Source of the DNA: Propionibacteriaceae bacterium | GTDB taxonomy: Bacteria > Actinomycetota > Actinomycetes > Propionibacteriales > Propionibacteriaceae | Length of the DNA: 7,072 nucleotides | NCBI GenBank assembly: GCA_009787035.1 | Contig: WRGV01000003.1 | Coordinates: forward strand, 1-7,072 | Direction: 5' to 3' | Part shown: one piece after another, positions 1-6,560 of the stretch | How the letters are laid out: every line of letters begins with the position of its first letter | Position numbering within the stretch: position 1 is the first letter of the stretch | The notes under the pieces: generated by a model | What the model was told of the DNA's origin: nothing | What the model saw: only the letters and a program-made list of their open reading frames with translations | Database searches by the model: none | Program-made: the position numbers and the translations under genes

Positions 1-1
1 G

Positions 2-2698
2 GAACCCGTGGAGCCCGAGCCCGAGCCCGTGGAGCCGGAACCCGAGCCGGAGCCTGCCCCGGAGGACCTGTTGCCTCCCACGATCGACCTGGCCTGGATC
101 AACCCGGGCCCGCCTGCGCCCCCTGCGCCCGAGCCCGCTCCGGAGCCCGAGCCCGAGTTCATCCCCGAGCCCGAGCCGGAACCGGAGCCGGAGCCCGAAC
201 CGGAGCCGGAGCCCGAACCCGAACCGGAGCCCGAGCCGGAGCCCGAGCCCGAGCCCGAGATGCCGGCCTGGGAGCCGCAGTACACGGCTCCGGCGGACAT
301 GTTCCCGCCGCTTGCCGCCGAGCTGGCTCTGCCCGAACCACCCGAGCCGTCCGAACCTCCCGAGCCGTCCGAACCGCACCTCCTCACCGAGCCGCGGGAC
401 GTGATCGACGAGACCGAGCTGGCCCATACCGGGGATGCGGGCTGGGACCTGCCCGGCACGTACGAGCCGATGGCCGACGAGATGGACGAGGACGAGTCGG
501 TCAGCGCCGCGGCCGAGATCACGGAGCTGTCGCAGACGTACTTCGGCGACGTGCCCGACATGGCCGAGGTGCCCAGCAGCAGCCCGGCGCCGTACGACCC
601 TACGCAGGAGCCCGACCTGCCGACCGATCGCTATGCTGACCGCGAACTGAGCTGGCTGGCGTTCAACAACCGCGTGCTCGATCTGGCTAAGGATTCGTTG
701 CGCGTCCCGTTGCTGGAGCGGGTGCGTTTCCTGGCGATTTTCTCGTCCAACCTGGATGAATTCTTCATGGTGCGCGTCGCCGGCCTGAAGCGCCGCATCG
801 ACGTCGAGGTGGCCACGCGCAGCAACACCGGCATGCTGCCGGGCGAGCTGTACGACGCGATCCTGAAGCGCACGCGCCAGCTGGTGGACGACCAGCAGCG
901 CGTCTTCCACGAGATTGTGCGCCCCGAGCTGGACGCGCAGGGCATTCATCTGCTCACCTGGAAGGACCTCACCGAGAAGGAGAAGGTCGAGCTGGGGCAG
1001 TTCTTCGAAGACCGCCTGTTCCCCGAGCTGATCCCGCTGACGACCGACCCGTCACACCCGTTCCCGATCATTTCGGGATTGTCGCTGAACATCGGTCTGA
1101 TCATCCGCGATCCGCGCACCAAGCAGCACCGGTTCGCGCGCGTCAAGGTGCCGTCGGTGCTCGCGCGGTTCAAGGATCTGGGCAATGGCCGGTATATCCC
1201 GCTGGAAGAGATCATCCTGCGCAATATCGGGCGGCTGTTCGAGGGTCTGGACGTGCTCGCGTCCTGCGTCTTCCGCGTGACGCGCAACGAGGATATCGAG
1301 GTCGAAGAGGACGACGCCGAGAACCTGCTGAAGGCCCTGGAGACGCAGCTGGTCGGACGCCGCTCGGGCCGTCCCACCGTCCGCCTTGAGGTCGAGGACG
1401 ACGTGGACGAGCGGCTGCTGACGATGCTGATCCGCGCGCTGCACGTGGAGCCGGACGAGGTGTTCCCGATGCGGGCCCCGCTGGATCTGACGGGCCTGTT
1501 CCAGCTGGCGGATATCCGTCGCGAAGACCTGAAGTATCCCAATTTCCTGCCCAAGACGCACCCGAATCTGGCCGAGGTCGAGACGGCGAATCCGCAGGAC
1601 ATCTTCGCCGCGATTCAGCGCCGCGATGTCTTGCTGCACCACCCGTACGACTCGTTTGCGACGTCCGTCCAGGAGCTGCTGCGTCAGGCCGCGCTCGACC
1701 CGAAGGTGCACACGATCAAGGTGACGCTGTACCGCACGAGCGGGGATTCGCCGATCATCGCGTCGCTCATTCAGGCCGCGATGGCGGGCAAGGCCGTGCT
1801 CGCGGTCGTCGAGATCAAGGCGCGGTTCGACGAAGAGGCCAATATCGAGTGGGCCCGCAAGCTGGAAAAGCACGGCGTCCACGTGGTGTACGGCATGGTG
1901 GGCCTCAAGACGCACTGCAAGCTGACGCTGGTGGTGCGCGACGAGAGCAACGGCGCCGACAAGCCGGTGATGTATGCGCATATCGGCACGGGCAACTACA
2001 ACCCGAAGACCGCGCGCCAGTACGAGGACATGGGGCTGTTGACCATGAATCCGATCATCACCGACGACGTCAAGCGGCTGTTCAACCACCTGTCCGGCGG
2101 CGGGTACGAGTCGAATTACCGGCGCCTGACCGTCGCGCCGACGGGCGTGCGTTCGGGAATGCTCGCCCGCATCGACCAGGAGATCGCGAACCACCGTGCC
2201 GGGCTGCCCGCGCGCATCCGCATCAAGGTCAATTCGATCGTGGACGAGGCCATCATGGACGCCCTGTACCGTGCGTCGCAGGCGGGCGTGCCGGTGCAGA
2301 TCTGGGTGCGCGGCATCTGCGGTCTGCGCGCCGGCGTGCCGGGGCTGTCCGATTCGATGCAGGTCATCTCGATCCTGGGTCGTTTCCTGGAGCATTCGCG
2401 GCTGTACTGGTTCGAGAACGCGGGGCGTCCGGTCGTCGGCATCGGCTCGGCCGACCTGATGCACCGCAACCTCGACCGCCGCGTCGAGGTGATCACGCAG
2501 ATCACGCGCCCCGAGCACATCGCCGAGATCAACGCGCTGTTCGAGCTGGCCTTCGACCCCAAGTCCGTCCACTGGACGCTGCACGACCTGACCTGGACGC
2601 CGTGCACGGTCGACGAGAACGGACGCCCGCTGCGCGACATCCAGGAATACCTGATCGCCCTGACCAACCAGCGCAAGCGCCCGAGCATCGAGTCGTAA
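2..2698 (+). CDS. ppk1: Polyphosphate kinase 1 with long Pro/Glu-rich N-terminal extension (5' partial)
   Basis: PPK1 reversibly transfers the gamma phosphate of ATP to growing inorganic polyphosphate through a phosphohistidine. The frame is open to the left edge and the codons before the GTG at 8 still read Glu-Pro, so the true start is probably upstream. Numbering from that GTG, the family core starts near Asp207 ([14 protein letters not shown]) and runs about 690 residues to the TAA, close to the 688 of E. coli PPK. Visible landmarks are SSNLDEFF (Asn248 matching E. coli Asn45), DVLLHHPY at 540, [20 protein letters not shown] (His636), AHIGTGNYN with His658 equivalent to the phosphorylated His435, and LEHSRLYWF with His796 equivalent to His592. 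All catalytic signatures are intact. Residues 1-206 are disordered-looking, rich in Pro, Glu and Asp, and absent from ordinary PPKs. No in-frame ATG (260, 299, 470, 560) has a convincing ribosome binding site. Product assignment is very secure; the 5' end is not. Confidence 0.96.
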   Translation, partial: EPVEPEPEPVEPEPEPEPAPEDLLPPTIDLAWINPGPPAPPAPEPAPEPEPEFIPEPEPEPEPEPEPEPEPEPEPEPEPEPEPEPEMPAWEPQYTAPADMFPPLAAELALPEPPEPSEPPEPSEPHLLTEPRDVIDETELAHTGDAGWDLPGTYEPMADEMDEDESVSAAAEITELSQTYFGDVPDMAEVPSSSPAPYDPTQEPDLPTDRYADRELSWLAFNNRVLDLAKDSLRVPLLERVRFLAIFSSNLDEFFMVRVAGLKRRIDVEVATRSNTGMLPGELYDAILKRTRQLVDDQQRVFHEIVRPELDAQGIHLLTWKDLTEKEKVELGQFFEDRLFPELIPLTTDPSHPFPIISGLSLNIGLIIRDPRTKQHRFARVKVPSVLARFKDLGNGRYIPLEEIILRNIGRLFEGLDVLASCVFRVTRNEDIEVEEDDAENLLKALETQLVGRRSGRPTVRLEVEDDVDERLLTMLIRALHVEPDEVFPMRAPLDLTGLFQLADIRREDLKYPNFLPKTHPNLAEVETANPQDIFAAIQRRDVLLHHPYDSFATSVQELLRQAALDPKVHTIKVTLYRTSGDSPIIASLIQAAMAGKAVLAVVEIKARFDEEANIEWARKLEKHGVHVVYGMVGLKTHCKLTLVVRDESNGADKPVMYAHIGTGNYNPKTARQYEDMGLLTMNPIITDDVKRLFNHLSGGGYESNYRRLTVAPTGVRSGMLARIDQEIANHRAGLPARIRIKVNSIVDEAIMDALYRASQAGVPVQIWVRGICGLRAGVPGLSDSMQVISILGRFLEHSRLYWFENAGRPVVGIGSADLMHRNLDRRVEVITQITRPEHIAEINALFELAFDPKSVHWTLHDLTWTPCTVDENGRPLRDIQEYLIALTNQRKRPSIES
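164..259 (+). repeat. Sixteen consecutive Pro-Glu codon pairs in ppk1
   Basis: A degenerate hexanucleotide array, CC(C/G)GA(G/A), repeated 16 times in frame and encoding an uninterrupted (Pro-Glu)16 tract at residues 53-84 of the PPK1 extension. Every difference between units is synonymous: CCC or CCG for Pro, GAG or GAA for Glu. Within it an 18-bp block (CCGGAG CCGGAG CCCGAA) occurs twice in tandem as units 4-6 and 7-9, suggesting growth by slippage or unequal crossing-over. Shorter Pro-Glu runs flank it at residues 2-16 and 41-50, and the pattern continues to the left edge. The tract should be strongly acidic, extended and unstructured. The repeat is directly visible; its role is unknown. 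Confidence 0.97.
341..375 (+). repeat. 18-bp tandem duplication inside ppk1 extension
   Basis: The 17-mer CCCGAGCCGTCCGAACC occurs at 341-357 and again at 359-375, a perfect direct repeat of period 18. It encodes the duplicated segment PEPSEP in the Pro/Glu/Ser-rich linker between the Pro-Glu tract and the PPK core. It is in frame, so it lengthens the linker by six residues without disturbing the kinase. Confidence 0.9.
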
Positions 2699-2718
2699 GG
2701 TCTGCACGGGCGGGCCTC

Positions 2719-2727
2719 GGGGGGGGG
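2719..2727 (+). repeat. G9 homopolymer run in the ppk1 downstream spacer
   Basis: Nine consecutive G residues lie 21 nt after the ppk1 stop codon. This is a simple mononucleotide tract outside any supported coding region. Such runs are prone to slippage and to sequencing error. No gene is switched by it as far as can be seen, because it is downstream of ppk1 and more than 200 bp upstream of the ATPase start. Confidence 0.85.
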
Positions 2728-2826
2728 TTCCAGATCGTACAGTCCGGGTTTGCCCGCAGCGGCCGTTGGGGTGACAAGATGGCCCGCACGCTCGGCTGGT
2801 CGACGCCTGTGGTTTCTGCGATCTGA

Positions 2827-2897
2827 AGTGTAGAAGTCCTGCGATTCGTAGTGTAGAAGCCCTGCGAATCGCAGTGTAGATGACCTGCAGGTTGCGC
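2827..2897 (+). repeat. 23-bp tandem repeat array upstream of the ATPase gene
   Basis: There are three tandem copies of a unit beginning AGTGTAGA: 2827-2849, 2850-2872 and a diverged, slightly longer copy at 2873-2897. The first two are 23 nt and differ at four positions; the shared parts are AGTGTAGAAG, CCTGCGA and TCG. A weak fourth unit may start at 2898 (AGTACGACATG), and a partial copy of the 3' part (TCTGCGAT) precedes the array near 2816. The array ends about 20 nt before the -35 element of the next gene, a plausible place for a multi-site operator. The repeats are visible; the operator role is inference. Confidence 0.75.
2839..2874 (+). repeat. Inverted repeat (10-bp perfect, 13-bp with G-U) spanning two repeat units
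   Basis: CTGCGATTCG at 2839-2848 is the exact reverse complement of CGAATCGCAG at 2865-2874. In RNA the stem extends inward by one G-U and two Watson-Crick pairs to 13 bp with a 10-nt loop (2852-2861). It is embedded in the tandem array because the centre of each unit, CGAWTCG, is nearly self-complementary. No T run follows on either strand, so it is not a classical intrinsic terminator. It could be an operator dyad, or a U-less hairpin terminating the ppk1 transcript. Confidence 0.7.
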
Positions 2898-2916
2898 AGT
2901 ACGACATGAAAACCGC

Positions 2917-2945
2917 TTGCCAGAATGTGAATTGTGCCGTACAGT
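2917..2945 (+). promoter_or_regulatory. Predicted housekeeping-sigma promoter of the ATPase gene, leaderless type
   Basis: TTGCCA at 2917-2922 (five of six bases of the -35 consensus TTGACA) is followed after exactly 17 nt by TACAGT at 2940-2945 (TANNNT, four of six of TATAAT). Only six bases (CACTAC) separate the -10 from the ATG at 2952, which places the transcription start on or next to the A of the ATG. There is no Shine-Dalgarno sequence before that ATG, consistent with leaderless translation. This argues against the in-frame GTG at 2934, which would lie upstream of the -10. Confidence 0.7.
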
Positions 2946-2951
2946 CACTAC

Positions 2952-4226
2952 ATGCCTGAAGCGTACGAACATCGCCTGCTTGACGACGTCCTCGATGACC
3001 TGCTGGCGGAGACCGCAGCGGTCGCGCTGGTGGGTCCCAAAGCCGTCGGCAAGACGGCTACGGCGCAACGGCGTGCCCGCACGGTCTTTCGACTCGACGA
3101 TGCGCTGTCCCAGGAGGCGTACGCCATCGCAGACCGCCCATTGGCCACCGCACCGGGGCCGATCCTGCTGGACGAGTGGCAGCGCGTCCCGGAAACCTGG
3201 GATCAGGTTCGCCGGGCGGTGGACGACGGTGCGCCACCGGGGCGATTTCTGTTGACTGGCAGTGCGGCGCCGGTGGGGGCATCCATCCACTCTGGGGCGG
3301 GACGGATCGTCCCGGTGCGCATGCGTCCGTTATCGCTGGCCGAGCGCGGCCTGGCCACCCCCGCGGTGAGTGTGGGTGTGGCCCTGCGTGGCCCGGTGGG
3401 CGACGTGACTGGTGCGACCGATCTGACCTTCGCCGACTATGCGCGCGAGATCACGGCGTCCGGCTTCCCCGGGCTGCGTGGCTACTCGGAGCGCACCCGA
3501 ACAAGACACCTCAGCGCCTATCTCGATAATGTGGTCAACCGCGAGTTTCCCGAACAGGGCCTGGTTGTGCGCCGTCCGGACACCCTGCGCCGTTGGCTGC
3601 GCGCGTACGCAGCGGCGACATCCACGAACGCCAGTTACACGGCGATCCTGGACGCGGCGACTCCCGGCGAGGCGGCCAAGCCTGCGGCGTCCACGACGCT
3701 CGCATACCGAGACACGCTGTCCAGCCTGTGGTTGCTGGACGATGTGGGCCCCTGGGATCCGACGGGCACCGCGGTGTCACGCATCTCGCAGGCGCCGAAG
3801 CACTTCCTGGCCGATCCTGCCCTGGCGGTGTTGCTGCTCGGCCTGGACGAGACGACGCTGCTGGACGGTCCGCTGGAACCAGACTTCGGGCCCAAGTACG
3901 GCAGTATCGCGGGGAGGCTGTTCGAAGCACTCATCGCGCTCAGCTTGCAGACATATGCCATGGTGGCCGGCGCGCATCTGAGCTATCTGCGCACCCGTAA
4001 CGGCGATCACGAGGTCGACTTTCTCATCCAGCGAGGGCAATCGGTCGTGGGCGTTGAGGTGAAGCTCGCGCCGATGGTGACCGATGCGGACGTCCGTCAT
4101 CTGGTGTGGTTGCGGGGTCAACTCGGCACTCGGCTGCGCGAGAGCATCATCGTGACCACCGGGCCGCACGCGTACCGCCGTCCGGACGGCATCCTTGTTG
4201 TCCCGGCTGCGCTGCTGGGGCCGTGA
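2952..4226 (+). CDS. AAA-type ATPase with C-terminal DUF4143 / PD-(D/E)XK-like domain
   Basis: This encodes 424 residues of the COG1373 family (AAA_14 plus DUF4143), whose cellular role is not established. Numbering from the ATG at 2952: Walker A GPKAVGKT at 28-35, Walker B LLDEWQ with Asp74-Glu75, a sensor-like LLTGS at 100-104, and the family GFPGLRGY at 171-178. A winged-helix-like linker follows around 190-270. A C-terminal restriction-endonuclease-like core has GRLFEALI (Glu325), EVDFLI (Asp356) and VEVKL (Glu369, Lys371), matching a D-x12-ExK spacing. All these residues are present and the frame is unbroken, so the gene looks functional. It is 253 bp from ppk1 and 32 bp from recG, with its own predicted promoter and upstream repeats, so it is probably monocistronic. 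The ATG at 2952 is preferred over the GTG at 2934 because the latter lies before the -10 box. Family membership is confident; calling it a defence or genome-maintenance ATPase would be speculation. Confidence 0.93.
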   Translation: MPEAYEHRLLDDVLDDLLAETAAVALVGPKAVGKTATAQRRARTVFRLDDALSQEAYAIADRPLATAPGPILLDEWQRVPETWDQVRRAVDDGAPPGRFLLTGSAAPVGASIHSGAGRIVPVRMRPLSLAERGLATPAVSVGVALRGPVGDVTGATDLTFADYAREITASGFPGLRGYSERTRTRHLSAYLDNVVNREFPEQGLVVRRPDTLRRWLRAYAAATSTNASYTAILDAATPGEAAKPAASTTLAYRDTLSSLWLLDDVGPWDPTGTAVSRISQAPKHFLADPALAVLLLGLDETTLLDGPLEPDFGPKYGSIAGRLFEALIALSLQTYAMVAGAHLSYLRTRNGDHEVDFLIQRGQSVVGVEVKLAPMVTDADVRHLVWLRGQLGTRLRESIIVTTGPHAYRRPDGILVVPAALLGP

Positions 4227-4252
4227 CGACTGTCGGCCGCGAACGGTAGTGT
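4223..4252 (+). promoter_or_regulatory. Predicted recG promoter overlapping the ATPase stop codon, leaderless type
   Basis: TAGTGT at 4247-4252 fits the actinobacterial TANNNT -10 and stands exactly six bases before the recG ATG, the same spacing as in the preceding gene. GTGACG at 4223-4228, which contains the TGA stop of the ATPase gene, is a four-of-six match to TTGACA with an 18-nt spacer. A GGAG at 4254-4257 ends only one base before the ATG, too close to act as a normal Shine-Dalgarno. The -10 is fairly persuasive and the -35 is weak. Confidence 0.5.
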
Positions 4253-4258
4253 CGGAGC

Positions 4259-6550
4259 ATGGCAACGAGGGGGCGTACGGAGGTCGCGGCGCGGGCGGCC
4301 GCGCTGAGCCCGGCGCAGGCGGCGGCGGGCTACCGCACCGAGACGTTCCGCGAGCTGAACCGCCCGCTCGTCCAGCTGCTGGGCGGTGAGAACGTCAAGG
4401 CGCTGGCCAGCCTCGGCCTGGCGACCGTGGCCGACCTGATGGAGGATCTGCCGCGCCGCTACCTGTCCGGCACGCAGACGACCGACCTGTCCGAGGTGCG
4501 CCCCGGCGATGGCGTCGCGGTGGTCGCCCGGGTGCTGGGCGTGCCGCAGGAGCGCGGCTTCGACCCGAAACGCATGCGCCTGGAGGCCGTGCTGACGGAC
4601 GGCCGCACGCAGCTGCCTGTCACGTTCTTCGGGCAGGATCGTCTGATCGTCTACTGGAAACAGCAGCTGCAGGCTGGCGTCAAGGGCATCTTCGTCGGCA
4701 AGATCGGCGTGTTCCGCGACCAGTTGCAGATGTCGCACCCCGATTTCGTGATGCTGGACGAGTTCGGCTCCATCGTCGGGCGCGCCACCAAGACCAAGGT
4801 GGCGATGGCCGAGCAGGTGACCCGCTCGGGCCTGGTCGGCATCTACCCGGCATCGAAGAAGCTGCCGACCTGGCAGGTCGCCGACCTGGCCAGCCGGGTG
4901 CTCGACCTGCTGGCGGGCCTGGACGATCCGCTTCCGGACGACGTCCGCGCCCGGCACCACCTGATGGGCCTGCTGGAGGCGTACACCGAGATCCACCGCC
5001 CGCAGAGCCTGGAGCGCATCGAGCAGGCCGAGCGCCGGCTCAAGTTCGACGAGGCGCTGCGCCTGCAGCTCACGATGGCCTATCGCCGCGCCGACCAGGC
5101 GCACCGGCGCGCGCCCTCGATCGCGCCGCGTCCGGACGGCCTGCTCGCCCGCTTCGACGCGCGCCTGCCGTTCACGCTGACGGACGGACAGCGCGAGGTG
5201 GGCGCCGAGATCGCCGCAGACATGTCCCAGACGGCGCCGATGCAGCGGCTGCTGCAGGGTGAGGTCGGCTCGGGCAAGACGGTCGTCGCGCTGCGCGCGA
5301 TGCTGGCCGCGGTCGATGCCGGGCACCAGGGCGTGCTGCTGGCTCCCACCGAGGTGCTGGCCACGCAGCACTATGCGGCAATCACCGAACTGCTAGGGAA
5401 TTTGGCCGGGGCCGGCACGCTGGGCTCGGCGCCGGGCGCCACCGAGGTCGTGCTGCTGACGGGCTCGGCGACCGCAATCCGGCGCCGCAACACGCTTAAC
5501 AAGATCGCTAGTAACCAGGCTGGGCTGGTCATCGGCACGCATGCGCTGCTGCAGGCCGGGGTCACCTTCGCCGATCTGGGCCTGGTCGTCGTGGACGAGC
5601 AGCACCGCTTCGGCGTCGAGCAGCGGGCGGCGCTGTCGGAGGGGGCATCGGGCCCCGCCGGGACATATCCGCACGTGTTGGTCATGACGGCGACGCCCAT
5701 CCCGCGCTCGGTGGCCATGACGATCTTCGGCGACCTGGAGGTCTCGACGCTGACCGAGCTGCCCGCCGGGCGCCAGGACGTCCAGACGACCGTCGTGTAC
5801 GTGCCGCAGCATCCCGCCTGGCTCGACCGTGCCTGGCAGCGCGTGCGTGAGGAGGTCGCGGCGGGCCGGCAGGGCTTCATCGTCGTCCCGCGCATCACCG
5901 CGTCCGAGGCAGACGACTTCATCCCGGAGGGCGCCGTCCGCCCCTCGGCCACCGTCGAGGAGCTCTCGGCGGCGCTGCGGGACGGCCCGCTGGCCGGGCT
6001 GCGGCTGGAGGTGCTGCACGGGCGCATGTCGGCCGAGGCGAAACGCGACGTGATGGGCCGGTTCGCCGCCGGCGAGCTGGACGTGCTGGTGGCCACGACC
6101 GTCGTCGAGGTCGGCGTCGACGTGCCCAACGCCTCGATCATGGTGGTGATGGACGCCGACCGGTTCGGCATCAGCCAGCTGCACCAGCTGCGCGGGCGCA
6201 TCGGCCGCGGCGAGCATCCGGGCGTGTGCCTGCTGGTGACGTACGTGGACCCGACCACGCCGGCGGCCGCGCGCCTGGCGGCGGTGGCTCGCACGCGCGA
6301 CGGCTTCGAGCTGGCCGAGGCCGACCTGGAGCAGCGCCGTGAGGGCAACGTGCTGGGCGCCAACCAGTCGGGCGCCCGTTCGACGCTGCGCCTGCTGCGC
6401 GCGATCAGCGACGCCGACCTGATCGCCGAGGCCCGTGAAGCGGCGAATGACCTTGTCGCAGCCGATCCGGATCGCTCCAACCCGTACCTGGCCGACATGG
6501 TCACCCAGGTCGAGGCCCAGTCCAACGACGAGTGGCTCGACAGGACGTAG
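4259..6550 (+). CDS. recG: ATP-dependent DNA helicase RecG
   Basis: RecG is a monomeric superfamily 2 helicase that reverses stalled replication forks and branch-migrates Holliday junctions. The protein has 763 residues, longer than E. coli RecG (693), partly from an Ala-rich N-terminal extension of roughly 30 residues and an actinobacterial-type insertion in helicase domain 1. An N-terminal wedge/OB region (about 50-190, including the TFFGQ strand) precedes the helicase motifs: Walker A GEVGSGKT at 334-341 (Lys340), DEQH box at 446-449, TATPIPR from 477, LHGRMS, the VATTVVEVGVDVPNA stretch, and motif VI RGRIGRG at 645-651. The C-terminal part reads DLEQRREGNVLGANQSG, the counterpart of the E. 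coli DLELRGPGELLG segment near the TRG region. Nothing is missing. Codons around 5390-5520 are less GC-biased (CTA, CTT, AGT) than the rest. The gene is convergent with the lipoprotein gene, with nine bases between stop codons. Confidence 0.98.
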   Translation: MATRGRTEVAARAAALSPAQAAAGYRTETFRELNRPLVQLLGGENVKALASLGLATVADLMEDLPRRYLSGTQTTDLSEVRPGDGVAVVARVLGVPQERGFDPKRMRLEAVLTDGRTQLPVTFFGQDRLIVYWKQQLQAGVKGIFVGKIGVFRDQLQMSHPDFVMLDEFGSIVGRATKTKVAMAEQVTRSGLVGIYPASKKLPTWQVADLASRVLDLLAGLDDPLPDDVRARHHLMGLLEAYTEIHRPQSLERIEQAERRLKFDEALRLQLTMAYRRADQAHRRAPSIAPRPDGLLARFDARLPFTLTDGQREVGAEIAADMSQTAPMQRLLQGEVGSGKTVVALRAMLAAVDAGHQGVLLAPTEVLATQHYAAITELLGNLAGAGTLGSAPGATEVVLLTGSATAIRRRNTLNKIASNQAGLVIGTHALLQAGVTFADLGLVVVDEQHRFGVEQRAALSEGASGPAGTYPHVLVMTATPIPRSVAMTIFGDLEVSTLTELPAGRQDVQTTVVYVPQHPAWLDRAWQRVREEVAAGRQGFIVVPRITASEADDFIPEGAVRPSATVEELSAALRDGPLAGLRLEVLHGRMSAEAKRDVMGRFAAGELDVLVATTVVEVGVDVPNASIMVVMDADRFGISQLHQLRGRIGRGEHPGVCLLVTYVDPTTPAAARLAAVARTRDGFELAEADLEQRREGNVLGANQSGARSTLRLLRAISDADLIAEAREAANDLVAADPDRSNPYLADMVTQVEAQSNDEWLDRT

Positions 6551-6560
6551 GTCTGACGTC
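6544..6560. terminator. Weak dyad between convergent recG and lipoprotein stop codons
   Basis: GACGT at 6544-6548 and ACGTC at 6556-6560 form a 5-bp stem with a 7-nt loop exactly where the two convergent genes meet. It has no T tract on either strand and is short, so it is at best a weak bidirectional terminator. It could equally be chance. Confidence 0.18.

Larger units (their letters stand above)
2699..2951. other. Gene-free spacer between ppk1 and the ATPase gene
   Basis: This 253-bp stretch holds no convincing gene. Its left part is GC-rich and contains a run of nine G at 2719-2727 but no recognisable intrinsic terminator with a T tract. From about 2821 the base composition changes: 2821-2940 is 50% G+C by hand count, while typical lines of recG reach about 70%. 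The AT-richer part carries 23-bp tandem repeats, an inverted repeat and the promoter of the downstream gene. A minus-strand frame here has a helix-turn-helix-like stretch that may be a gene relic (see findings). Confidence 0.8.

Noticed and set aside
164..259. TonB-like Pro-Glu/Pro-Lys periplasm-spanning segment
   Set aside because: TonB has Pro-Glu followed by Pro-Lys runs, a membrane anchor and a C-terminal receptor-binding domain. Here there are no Pro-Lys runs, no visible anchor, and the C-terminal part is a polyphosphate kinase.
159..341. Minus-strand frame rich in Arg-Ala-Pro opposite the Pro-Glu repeat
   Set aside because: It is only the complementary reading of the hexanucleotide array and has no independent support.
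1052..2707. Long minus-strand open frame of 551 codons opposite ppk1
   Set aside because: It lies entirely antisense to the well-conserved PPK1 core, is rich in Arg, Asp, Gln, Val and His as expected of the shadow of a GC-rich gene, and has no recognisable domain.
2680..2721. Possible ppk1 terminator from CCCGAG at 2680-2685 pairing with CTCGGG at 2716-2721
   Set aside because: The stem is only 6 bp with a 30-nt loop, overlaps the coding end, and has no T tract after it.
2779..2826. Fifteen-residue plus-strand frame (MARTLGWSTPVVSAI) in the spacer, with a GGGGTG sequence upstream
   Set aside because: It is too short to assess, has no promoter in front, and the opposite strand gives a more protein-like reading. 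It could be a leader peptide but nothing supports it.
2827..2897. CRISPR array
   Set aside because: The 23-bp units are directly adjacent with no unique spacers, there are only about three copies, and no cas gene is nearby.
2934..2951. GTG at 2934 as the start of the ATPase gene
   Set aside because: It precedes the -10 element of the predicted promoter, has no Shine-Dalgarno sequence, and adds only six residues with no family meaning.
4118..5371. 417-codon minus-strand frame opposite recG and the ATPase 3' end
   Set aside because: This is a shadow frame over two strongly identified plus-strand genes, with a composition typical of antisense GC-rich DNA.
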